From the IMG/VR virus record IMGVR_UViG_3300008954_000005, positions 62,001 to 126,000 of that record: a DNA stretch of 64,000 nt; one strand, 5' to 3'. The notes under the pieces were generated by a model, which saw only the letters and a list, made by a program, of their open reading frames with translations, was not told the origin of the DNA and ran no database searches. How positions within the stretch are numbered: the first letter of the stretch is position 1; each line of letters starts with the position of its first letter. This document shows positions 1 through 7,203 of the stretch, one piece after another. The translations under genes were made by a program, and so were the position numbers. Origin of the DNA: a virus.

Positions 1-772
1 CCCGAAGAGACTCAAGAGCAACCCCATCCCGAAGACCCCCAGTTTCAGCGGCTAGGGCGGAAGAACCACCGAAGACAGAAGCCACTTTAGCCATTGCATA
101 ACTAGTTCTGTCTGCCCCTATGATGACAAAACTAATGTCAAAGAATCTAGGTCGGGGGTTGTAGACAAACACCTTTCTACCATCCGGAAAGATTTTGCCC
201 ATCATAGTCTTGGTGTGTACGCAGTAGTCTTTTCTCGTCTTGGACTTATGCCCACAGATCGAGCAGACATCGTACTTTACCTTACACCCCATACTGACAG
301 CGGGATGCTCACCAGCATCCAACTTTCGAACTAAATCCTCATGCCCCACTTCGGAAGCTTTTTCTCGATCAATTCGAATGATCAACTCGACTCTGTGCAT
401 AACGGGGTTGTAACAAGCACAAACAATCTCCCCCATAGAGCGGCTGATGTCTTTGTTTTTGTGGTGCCTGTACACACCAGACTTCTTGAACGTTTTGTAC
501 CCCGAAAGCTCAGTGTCTGTTTTGGGAGCGAGTTCGGACTCCTCAAAATAGTCCCCATTGATATTACTACCGTAATACTCACCGGCACCGAGAGCATTAA
601 CTAGAACATACAAGTGTTTGTCTGACGGACTGATCCCATCAATGTGGCTTTTAATCGTATCGTGGAGGTCTGAGTGAGAGGCCTGCTTTACCAACCCCTC
701 GGTTGGATTAATGGCCTGCACAAAGATGTTTCCATCTTCATCTGATCCGGGGAATGTGAGTAACTTAAGCAT
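1..772 (-). CDS. Prohead maturation protease, C-terminus cut by window edge
   Basis: Likely cleaves scaffold and capsid proteins during head maturation. The frame is open from an ATG at 772 to the window edge (257 residues visible), so the C-terminus is missing. Seen: SNINGDYF near residues 69-76, candidate catalytic His at 103/104 in YRHHKNKD, and candidate nucleophile Ser160 in PAVSMGCKV, the usual His...Ser order of phage prohead serine proteases. Cysteines 170, 173 and 184 with His186 form an apparent zinc-binding loop (CSIC...CVH) inserted after the nucleophile. The segment FFDISFVIIGADRTSYAM also fits the family as I know it. The start overlaps the preceding gene's stop by 8 bases (ATGCTTAA), so translation is coupled. 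Portal and terminase in the same operon support the role. Catalytic residue assignments are inferred from motif order, not from an alignment. Confidence 0.72.
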   Translation of the reverse strand, partial: MLKLLTFPGSDEDGNIFVQAINPTEGLVKQASHSDLHDTIKSHIDGISPSDKHLYVLVNALGAGEYYGSNINGDYFEESELAPKTDTELSGYKTFKKSGVYRHHKNKDISRSMGEIVCACYNPVMHRVELIIRIDREKASEVGHEDLVRKLDAGEHPAVSMGCKVKYDVCSICGHKSKTRKDYCVHTKTMMGKIFPDGRKVFVYNPRPRFFDISFVIIGADRTSYAMAKVASVFGGSSALAAETGGLRDGVALESLR

Positions 773-1499
773 TCGAAGCTCCCAACCCTTGGATAGTCTT
801 AAGAAGACGGCGCTCGCTCGGGAGCAGTTTTCGCTTCTTATCTAGTCTATCACGGAGAGCCTTAGCCATAATAAACCCTCTATACTTTGTATCTGCGGCG
901 GAAGTCGAACTGTTTAACACGGCTCCACCCGCCCTAGCCAGCGCTGATCCCGGCATTACGGCTGTAATTGCTGCTGCTGTTAAGCCCATCTTTTTGGGAG
1001 ACCAATAGATGTCTTCTGCCTTTTGGAGGCCTGTGGACTTTATCCGAGAACGCTTAGGGAATCTACGGATATCCGCCACCCGCGACAACGCCTCTTTCTC
1101 AGAGCGACTGAGTTTTTTACCGGCCTGAATCTTATGTGCCAAGTTATCGGCGTAAGCTTTCCTCTCGAACTTGGCAGTCAACCCAGAAAGTCCCGCACCA
1201 AGAGCGGTAGCAGTACCTATACTCCCCTTACTTAGAAGGCCACCAGAAGCAAGCGTCTTATTTATCGCAGCATTGGCCCTTGTAGATGGACCAAAGCCAA
1301 GCTCTAGTTGTCTGTTCCTTTTAAGGGGAAGACGGCTAGCCCGCTCAAAAACCTTGCTAGTGATGGCACGAGCCGCACGGGTGCCTAACGCCTTTCGCAT
1401 TGCGATAAGCGTTCCAGCCGTTACGGCCCCTGACGTTAAAGCCTTTCCGGGTGCCCCAGTTAGCTTTTCATACAGGGTAGTTTTACCCTCATCCGCCAC
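765..1499 (-). CDS. Basic Ala/Gly-rich virion-block protein, function unknown
   Basis: A 244-residue protein of no family I recognise. It is strongly basic (many Arg and Lys) and Ala-rich. Hydrophobic small-residue stretches lie near residues 22-36 (AVTAGTLIAM) and 172-192 (GLTAAAITAVMPGSALARAG), which could insert into membrane or pack as helical hairpins. The C-terminal third is charged (ALRDRLDKKRKLLPSERRLLK). Its start overlaps the end of the preceding gene and its stop overlaps the protease start, placing it firmly in the structural operon. Several neighbours share this basic, hydrophobic-hairpin composition. An internal head or ejected protein is possible, but that is inference from composition and position only. 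Confidence 0.6.
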   Translation of the reverse strand: MADEGKTTLYEKLTGAPGKALTSGAVTAGTLIAMRKALGTRAARAITSKVFERASRLPLKRNRQLELGFGPSTRANAAINKTLASGGLLSKGSIGTATALGAGLSGLTAKFERKAYADNLAHKIQAGKKLSRSEKEALSRVADIRRFPKRSRIKSTGLQKAEDIYWSPKKMGLTAAAITAVMPGSALARAGGAVLNSSTSAADTKYRGFIMAKALRDRLDKKRKLLPSERRLLKTIQGLGASNA

Positions 1500-2601
1500 C
1501 GGCAGCAGCCCCCATCATTGCCTGAAGAAGAGATTCCTTACCCCTGGAGTCAGACCTCATCTTGTTGATCTCAGCTAAAGTCTTCACATCCTGCGGCTGG
1601 ATTCCTTCATCCTTGTATTGCAAGGATCGGCGCATGAACGACCCGGCTACCAGTGGATCCTTGGCCATGTCGGGGTTGAAGGTGTGCAGCGTGCGGAAGA
1701 TCTTCTTTACGTCGCCTTGGTCTTCTTTCTTGAGGTTGGGGTTCTCATCCATCATCGCATTGAAAGCCTTCCGTTGACGGATAGGCCCTCCAATCGAATC
1801 AATGGCTGCGTCAGCGCCCCTGATACCAGCAGTTAAGCCAGCAGCGCCCAGACCAAGACCCAGAACCTTTTCGCCAGTAGACAGGTCTGCTACACGGCGA
1901 GACAACATCCCACCCTGCGACGGATCAACATTGATCCCAAAACGTCTCCCAAAACCACCTACTCGACGTCCAAGTGCAGCCCTTAGTGCCTGTAGACGAC
2001 CTGCTTCTTTATCGAGCGAAGCCATCTTTGGTTGCATTTGGGCGGGCATTCCTTGAGGAGCGGCCTGGGCAGGTGCCGGGGGTTGTCCACCCTCACTGGG
2101 CTGGAATAACTTGTCGGCGGGGGCACGGGCCTGAGCCTGTTCAGCTTGAGCTTGTGCCTGAGCAGCCTGCTGCTGTTGTTGCATCATCGCTGCAAGGGCT
2201 TGGGCCTTCTCCTCTTTACGGACACCTTTCGTGCTCTGGACTTCTGCACGGAGAGACTTCAACTGCTTAGCAGCTTGGAGAGCCTTCTTACGAAGTCTAG
2301 AACCAGCCGCTGAATTACCCGCATCAAACTTGACGGCATCGGGAGCGGAGTCAGCTAAGATCTCCATCAGGGTCTTCAGCTTCTCTTCGGCACCTTCAGG
2401 ATCACCACCGGGCATATCTTCTGGTGCTTTGGGAACCATTCCCGGAGGAGGCCCTCCTTCTGGTGAAGGGGCAGCGGCTTCTGGTGGAGGTCCTGCCTGA
2501 GCCGCCGCTTCGGGGGGAGGCCCCTGTGGGGGCATTCCTTGTGGGGGCATTGGTGGCTGAGCAAGCTTCTCAAGTAATCTTATTTTGGTTGTGATGTCCA
2601 T
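1489..2601 (-). CDS. Pro/Gln/Ala-rich structural-block protein, function unknown
   Basis: A 370-residue protein starting at the ATG at 2601, which reads MDITTKIRLLEKLAQ and sits one base after the upstream stop. The frame stays open to 2709, but that extension overlaps the preceding gene and looks like a shadow. Residues 17-70 are a low-complexity Pro/Gly/Ala segment (repeats of PPQG, PPPEAA). A helical Lys-rich part follows with a Gln/Ala run around residues 140-165, then a second disordered stretch. The last ~150 residues look folded (GLGLGAAGLTAGIRGADAAID, then a charged helical end). The disordered Pro/Gln tract resembles the tails of the portal and of the 3978-5072 protein. No function can be assigned; a head-internal or scaffold-like role is possible. 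Confidence 0.6.
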   Translation of the reverse strand: MDITTKIRLLEKLAQPPMPPQGMPPQGPPPEAAAQAGPPPEAAAPSPEGGPPPGMVPKAPEDMPGGDPEGAEEKLKTLMEILADSAPDAVKFDAGNSAAGSRLRKKALQAAKQLKSLRAEVQSTKGVRKEEKAQALAAMMQQQQQAAQAQAQAEQAQARAPADKLFQPSEGGQPPAPAQAAPQGMPAQMQPKMASLDKEAGRLQALRAALGRRVGGFGRRFGINVDPSQGGMLSRRVADLSTGEKVLGLGLGAAGLTAGIRGADAAIDSIGGPIRQRKAFNAMMDENPNLKKEDQGDVKKIFRTLHTFNPDMAKDPLVAGSFMRRSLQYKDEGIQPQDVKTLAEINKMRSDSRGKESLLQAMMGAAAGGG

Positions 2602-2602
2602 T

Positions 2603-3322
2603 TTAACCCCATGCCTGTTGCTGAAGAGCAGGCCTTGCTGATTGTTGTTGTTTTGGTGCCCACTCCCGCTGGAACTCTTCTGTGGGTCCTTTTGGACCCC
2701 TGGGTACAAAGCCGCTAGCTACGCTACCAGCAGTCTGTCGAGCTTCTGGCTTCAAGAGCATGTATGCAGCAAGTGCCGCAAGGCCCATTTTGCCTGGGTT
2801 TTTCATGCCCCAACCAACAACACCCTTCGGCCTAAACTTGGTTTTGTAGTAGACGGTTTTCCCGCCCACACTTCCTTTGGTTATTTGGCCCTTCGCTCTA
2901 CCAGACAAAATCTCGTCAGCGACCTCTTTGGATACAGGTGTAATATTGCCAGCCGCTATGTCTTTAGCCGCATTACCCGTTGCTAAAGAGTGGAGACGTT
3001 TACCTGCATGGACGCCTTCCGTGGAGCGCTTTCCTAAAAGGATCTCTTTGGCTTTATCGGCCCCTCTCCTAAAAGGAGTAGCAGCTAGCTCAGAGGGGCC
3101 TGACCACAGACCTTGGTTAACCCCTTGGGTGACCGACCGAAGAGAGTGTCCTCCGATACTCCTATCGAGGATGTTTCTATTAACCCACCCCCCAGCCTGT
3201 TCACCGGGGCCAGCAACCTTTCGAAGTTCCATAGCAAGCTTGTGCTTGTTTTGCTGCTTCTCATGGGGACGTACGTTAAGTGTCGAACGCTTTGCCACGG
3301 GTAGTGTGTGCACTAAACTCAT
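2603..3322 (-). CDS. Basic structural-block protein, function unknown
   Basis: A 239-residue basic protein with no recognised family. The N-terminal 35 residues are Lys/His/Arg-rich. The middle is rich in Gly and Ala. One hydrophobic segment lies near residues 180-192 (MGLAALAAYMLLK). The C-terminus is Gln/Pro-rich (KQQQSARPALQQQAWG), again resembling the disordered tails elsewhere in this operon. It overlaps the upstream gene by 4 bases and is followed after one base by the next ATG, so it is translated as part of the chain. It may be an internal virion protein; composition and position are the only evidence. Confidence 0.58.
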   Translation of the reverse strand: MSLVHTLPVAKRSTLNVRPHEKQQNKHKLAMELRKVAGPGEQAGGWVNRNILDRSIGGHSLRSVTQGVNQGLWSGPSELAATPFRRGADKAKEILLGKRSTEGVHAGKRLHSLATGNAAKDIAAGNITPVSKEVADEILSGRAKGQITKGSVGGKTVYYKTKFRPKGVVGWGMKNPGKMGLAALAAYMLLKPEARQTAGSVASGFVPRGPKGPTEEFQREWAPKQQQSARPALQQQAWG

Positions 3323-3978
3323 ACGAAACCTCTGTTTCTAGCAGAAGCGGGGATTACTGTGCCACGGAGACTAGCGTCCAACTGCCGCTGAGTCTCTTCA
3401 GCAGCGCCCCCTCTTGCGGGGCCAGGGCTGGAACCAAAACCACCACGTGCGGGAGGGGTGCTGCCACCGGGCACGACTAATCTTCTTCTTTTGTCGTTTG
3501 CCGCCCTTCTTCTAGGCCTGCCCGAACCCTGGGTTCCTATCTGATCAGGGGCTGCGGAATCAAAAAGGCTTTTCTTTAGATCCGCCGAGGCGCGAGAAGC
3601 TGGGCTTGGCATCGCGCCCATAGAAGGTGGGGCAGGTTGACCCTTCGGGTCTACAAGAGCTAGTCCTCTACTACCATGCGCGGCTGCTCCGGGTGCGTGG
3701 GTCGCAACTTGCCTAGCTGCTGGAGCCACATGGGAGAGGCCCCGCATCGCCACCGGAGCCAACGCTACACCAGCGCCCGCTATTTGTGCGCCCCGTTGTA
3801 AGACAGGCCGAGCTACTTGACGCGCAACACCCGGAACCGCTCTTAATGCGCCCCTACCACGGCCAGCAAGACGGAGGCCACCACTGACGAGCCCGCCAAT
3901 GGCGAGCTTCTCCAGATCAACCGGTGGTCCCGCATTACTCCCTAATGTTGCCCACGCTTTGGCTAAACGATCTTCCAT
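3319..3978 (-). CDS. Arg/Gly/Ala-rich structural-block protein, function unknown
   Basis: A 219-residue, very basic protein of low complexity. Residues 27-85 form an alternating Gly/Ala/Val/Arg segment (GGLVSGGLRLAGRGRGAL, then AGAGVALAPVAMRGL) that could be membrane-active. The second half is disordered and carries an Arg cluster (GRPRRRAANDKRRRLVV, near residues 153-169) suited to binding nucleic acid. It overlaps the upstream gene by one base (TAATG) and the downstream gene by four. No family recognised. With the neighbouring basic proteins it may belong to the DNA-contacting or ejected inner-head set, but no residue pattern proves this. Confidence 0.55.
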   Translation of the reverse strand: MEDRLAKAWATLGSNAGPPVDLEKLAIGGLVSGGLRLAGRGRGALRAVPGVARQVARPVLQRGAQIAGAGVALAPVAMRGLSHVAPAARQVATHAPGAAAHGSRGLALVDPKGQPAPPSMGAMPSPASRASADLKKSLFDSAAPDQIGTQGSGRPRRRAANDKRRRLVVPGGSTPPARGGFGSSPGPARGGAAEETQRQLDASLRGTVIPASARNRGFV

Positions 3979-5072
3979 TACCGTTTACCCCCAAACAGTG
4001 CACCCAAGCCCTTGCCACCGGGAGCGCCTCCAGATACTGGTCCCTGGGAAGGGGGTGGCCCTCCCGCAGGTGCAGCAGCAGCCTCAGGGGGAGGAGAGGA
4101 GGGCATTCCTGCAGGAGGACCACCGGAGGGCGGCGCGGCAGGTGCTGCACCGGTAGGTGGAGGGGCGGGTTGTGAACCCATACCGCCTGGATTGAACAAT
4201 CCACTGGCCATTGTGTGGCCTGGGTCTGGCCCACGAAGAATCCCAAGAAGTTCTGTCATCGAAGTCTGTACGCGATGCATAGACTGCTGAGCAGTCACAA
4301 GCTTTCCAGAAACACCCTCTAAATCCTGGGTCAGCCCAGTAATTGGGTTCCCTGGCATAACTGCCATTCCCTGGAAGGCCAACTTCTCTTTGCATCCGAA
4401 CTCTACAAGCCTATCCCCAAAGTCAATCTCAATAACATCGAGTAGGCCCTCAGAGGGGTTGGCGTCTTCAATGGCAGCACCAATTGTGCTGGTGGAGTAC
4501 CCTTCGGCCTGCGCCTCTTTGCATAGGTCTTTTAGGGCTGAAAGTTTTACCGCAAAGGTGTCTGCCAAAATGTCCACGTCAGACGCGTGGTTTTCACGAG
4601 CCACCCTTAGGTCAAGAAACTTTACCCCTAAACGGTGTCGTTCAGAATCAGAAATACCAGAAGCCTCTGCGGCCTTCTCGAAATCCTTTGCGCCAAAGGC
4701 TTCATCTAAGTCTACGTACTCCTGCCCAGGGATATAGTGTCCCCGTGGAAGCACTTTTCTTGAAGCAACCTTAGACATGGTTTCTCCCTTCTTCTGCATA
4801 ACAATTGACGCGTCAGCCATTGGGAAGGTGATATTCTTCTCATGCCCAGCCTTGAACAAGTGTCCAAACGTGTCGTTGTTTGCGTATTCAACAATCCGCC
4901 TAACCTGCTCTAGGTTTAAGCTGCTGGTTTTAACCATCTCAAGGATGCTGTCATTCAGAGGCTTTTGTTCCTGAATGTACGCATGCGCAGCGGTCGCCCC
5001 CATTTTTCGCAACTCATGGGGCGTAACCCCTGCGTCTTCTTTTGTGGACAAGTACTGTTCAAATTCGCTCAT
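3978..5072 (-). CDS. Virion-block protein with folded N-terminus and Pro-rich tail
   Basis: A 364-residue protein. Residues 1-275 look folded and mixed-charge, with a segment LNLEQVRRIVEYANNDTFGHLFKAGHEKNITFPMADASIVM (residues 52-92) that I associate with conserved but uncharacterised proteins of large phages. Residues 290-350 are a Pro/Gly/Ala-rich disordered region and the end is GLGALFGGKR. It lies 2 bases downstream of the terminase stop and overlaps the next gene by one base. A head-assembly role is plausible from position. It is not a recognisable small terminase subunit; no DNA-binding motif is evident. Confidence 0.62.
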   Translation of the reverse strand: MSEFEQYLSTKEDAGVTPHELRKMGATAAHAYIQEQKPLNDSILEMVKTSSLNLEQVRRIVEYANNDTFGHLFKAGHEKNITFPMADASIVMQKKGETMSKVASRKVLPRGHYIPGQEYVDLDEAFGAKDFEKAAEASGISDSERHRLGVKFLDLRVARENHASDVDILADTFAVKLSALKDLCKEAQAEGYSTSTIGAAIEDANPSEGLLDVIEIDFGDRLVEFGCKEKLAFQGMAVMPGNPITGLTQDLEGVSGKLVTAQQSMHRVQTSMTELLGILRGPDPGHTMASGLFNPGGMGSQPAPPPTGAAPAAPPSGGPPAGMPSSPPPEAAAAPAGGPPPSQGPVSGGAPGGKGLGALFGGKR

Positions 5073-5074
5073 GA

Positions 5075-6718
5075 CTAACCTCTATCATGCTTATCATCCC
5101 CTGACGGGCTAATAATATCAGGTCTTGGGTGTTCTATCATAGACGCCAGAAAACAGTAGGTAATTGCGTGCAAAGTATCATCTGTTGTACCCGGTGTCCT
5201 ATTAATAATAGTCGTTCTTCGCGCCTCGTTGTACTCTGTAAATACAGATAAGAGGTCGCTTCCAAAGGGTGTTTCAAAATCTTCCCATTTAGGGAAGGCT
5301 AATTCGTCCTCACGATTAATTGCGTTAATAACCGCCATCAACGCCTCCGTCCTATTAACCATAAACCTATGGAGGCTTTTGTCGAAGTAGATTCTCTTAG
5401 CATTTACGTACTGATACCTCGCAACACGGGCAATCCCAAACTGCCTTATCAGCCGGTCATTACGGTCAAATCCACCCCCGTAGTCAACCCCAGCTATGCG
5501 AACTTCGAATCTATCCATCAGCTTGGCAATGTCGTTCATAAGGTTTTCTGGACTGCCGTCTTCACCCTCATACCGTCTACAGTAGATGATAGTAAAGATG
5601 CGGCCGATATAACACCCAGCAACAAGTACGGAATAAGTATTCTCTCCTGTACCCCAATCAATCCCTAGATAGACTTTTCGATTACGGCCCTTAACGAATT
5701 TAGTCGCGAACTCCAGTGTGTTTGGTCGTTCTTGATTACAGCACTTTATCAGAGATTCCTTGTTGATAGGTTTCTCACCAGAATCGTAACCAACGCCCAA
5801 AACCTCATTAAAAAACTGAGCGCGACTGTACCGTTTCCTTTTATCGAGAATATCGTCCCAACGCACCCAAGGAGCAATTAACTGTGGGATTCTGTACCCC
5901 TCAAAAGGCGTCGTAACCGGTGGGTGCTTCAGCCATTGGGGTGACCGCATGGACGCCCATTGAGCCCTTGGATGATCCGCATGTATGGCCCTCCCGCATT
6001 TTTTACAGATCAACCCCTGGGCACCAATGTTGTCTTCTCCCAGAACATTCCAAGTGTTACAGCCCTCACATGGAACAACCCACTCATTTTGGGTGCTGAA
6101 TTGGTTCCAATAGTAGCTGATGGTGTTGTCCAAGCTCTTCGGCGTACCGGAGTAGCGAAGAATCTTGAACGGGGAGTGCGACAACGCCTCCTCAATAATT
6201 GGGATGATGTCTGTAAGGATGTCCTGAATCTCATCCAACAAAAGCATGTCAGCAGAGATACCGCGCACGCGATCTGCGTGTAAAAAGGCATACCGCATAG
6301 TGATGTCTGAGCCTGTCACATACTTCTTGTACAGAACGTTGTTCTTGGTATTCGCTCCCTCTGCAAAAGTTTGTAGTGTGGGGGAGAGTTCTATAGGTGT
6401 CTGTATCCTATCCCTTGAGAATGTTTCAGTCTGCTGCTGAGTGGGGCTTACGAACAGCGACCTAAAGTGCCTTCTCAAAGTCGAGTATGTTAGCGTAATA
6501 TTCCCTAGGGTTGTGCTCTTCTCTACCTGTCGGCCACACTGAAGAAGCAGTCTCTGGGAAGGTGTGTCATAGATAGGGATCAGGTAACGCCTGCCTTTAA
6601 ACGAAAAATGCTCCAACTCTCCCAAGCTGGGCATATTGAAGAAAGATGATACAAACTCGCTAGGAAAGAGATTATTATCCCTCTCAAAAGCTGCTGATTG
6701 TTCATCGAGTAAAGACAT
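5075..6718 (-). CDS. terL: Terminase large subunit (TerL)
   Basis: DNA-packaging motor: an N-terminal ATPase translocates DNA into the prohead and a C-terminal RNase H-like nuclease cuts concatemers. The 547-residue protein starts at the ATG at 6718; an in-frame TTG lies two codons earlier. The Walker A-like segment CGRQVEKST (61-69) has Glu in place of the usual Gly before Lys67. Walker B is LLLDEIQD (159-166). A four-Cys zinc-ribbon-like insert (CEGC...CKKC, about residues 215-240) separates the domains. Nuclease acidic motifs are GIDWGTG (near 345), GVDYGGGFDRND and a late DDTLHAI. Length and domain order fit the family well. The start shares the four bases CATG with a small divergent gene on the plus strand. 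Confidence 0.9.
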   Translation of the reverse strand: MSLLDEQSAAFERDNNLFPSEFVSSFFNMPSLGELEHFSFKGRRYLIPIYDTPSQRLLLQCGRQVEKSTTLGNITLTYSTLRRHFRSLFVSPTQQQTETFSRDRIQTPIELSPTLQTFAEGANTKNNVLYKKYVTGSDITMRYAFLHADRVRGISADMLLLDEIQDILTDIIPIIEEALSHSPFKILRYSGTPKSLDNTISYYWNQFSTQNEWVVPCEGCNTWNVLGEDNIGAQGLICKKCGRAIHADHPRAQWASMRSPQWLKHPPVTTPFEGYRIPQLIAPWVRWDDILDKRKRYSRAQFFNEVLGVGYDSGEKPINKESLIKCCNQERPNTLEFATKFVKGRNRKVYLGIDWGTGENTYSVLVAGCYIGRIFTIIYCRRYEGEDGSPENLMNDIAKLMDRFEVRIAGVDYGGGFDRNDRLIRQFGIARVARYQYVNAKRIYFDKSLHRFMVNRTEALMAVINAINREDELAFPKWEDFETPFGSDLLSVFTEYNEARRTTIINRTPGTTDDTLHAITYCFLASMIEHPRPDIISPSGDDKHDRG

Positions 6719-6950
6719 GATCAAAGATACCGTAACTAGTTTAGTGGGTTCCTTATCTAGGGCACTTGGAAACGACCTTGTTTCCTATAAAGAAGATGCC
6801 GAGAACACATACGTTCTTAAGCTGTGGCCCCCAATATCACAACATAATAAAAAGCTCTTAAAAGAGTTCATTGGTGAATACATACCGAGAGCCAGGGTCT
6901 CCATAAATACAAAAAGAGGGCTTGTGAAAATCACTCTGCGTCCTCGTTAA
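6717..6950 (+). CDS. Small plus-strand protein inside the minus-strand packaging block
   Basis: A 77-residue protein beginning MIKDTVTSLVG and ending GLVKITLRPR. Its ATG overlaps the terL ATG on the opposite strand (shared CATG), and its end overlaps the 3' end of the small Cys gene by about 20 bases. The sequence has an even residue balance with alternating hydrophobic beta-like strands (NTYVLKLWPP, ARVSINTKRGLVKITL), unlike random antisense translation. A longer in-frame start at 6636 would lie antisense to terL and is less likely. The ribosome-binding site is weak. No family recognised. It is one of only two plus-strand genes in the left block, so it may be expressed at a different time. 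Confidence 0.5.
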   Translation: MIKDTVTSLVGSLSRALGNDLVSYKEDAENTYVLKLWPPISQHNKKLLKEFIGEYIPRARVSINTKRGLVKITLRPR

Positions 6951-7203
6951 TATAGCTATCACACACAAAGTCTGCTCGCACGAACGTGCGGTACTCTGTA
7001 CACTCCCCATCCCCAGAATGGGCTCTGCCAGCCGAGTAGATGAACTGTTTACAGGTTACGCAGCGTTCATCAGCTTGCGCTAACCGCAGCCTGGGTGGCT
7101 GAGTGCTGGCTAGTTTGGCTTGGAGTTGGTCTAGAAGGCGATTTACCTCCAAATAATTTACTGAAGAACCCTTGTTTTGGGGCCTTTTGTTTCGGGTAAA
7201 CAT
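6931..7203 (-). CDS. Small Cys-motif protein overlapping the helicase 3' end
   Basis: A 90-residue protein. Its C-terminal half carries CVTC-(19)-C-(11)-CDSYI, a four-Cys pattern seen in many short uncharacterised phage structural-operon proteins, where it would bind zinc or iron. The chosen ATG at 7203 has an AGGGAAG Shine-Dalgarno sequence 7 bases ahead, but lies inside the upstream helicase gene and gives a 134-base out-of-frame overlap. No ATG is available after the helicase stop, so the overlap seems real unless a rare start is used. The N-terminal half (MFTRNKRPQNKG...) is basic. Confidence 0.55.
   Translation of the reverse strand: MFTRNKRPQNKGSSVNYLEVNRLLDQLQAKLASTQPPRLRLAQADERCVTCKQFIYSAGRAHSGDGECTEYRTFVRADFVCDSYINEDAE

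Noticed and set aside
1171-1578. Plus-strand open frames across the left structural block (for example 1171-1578, 1974-2270, 9221-9976)
   Set aside because: They are antisense to coherent minus-strand genes, lack ribosome sites and have biased residue content typical of shadow frames.
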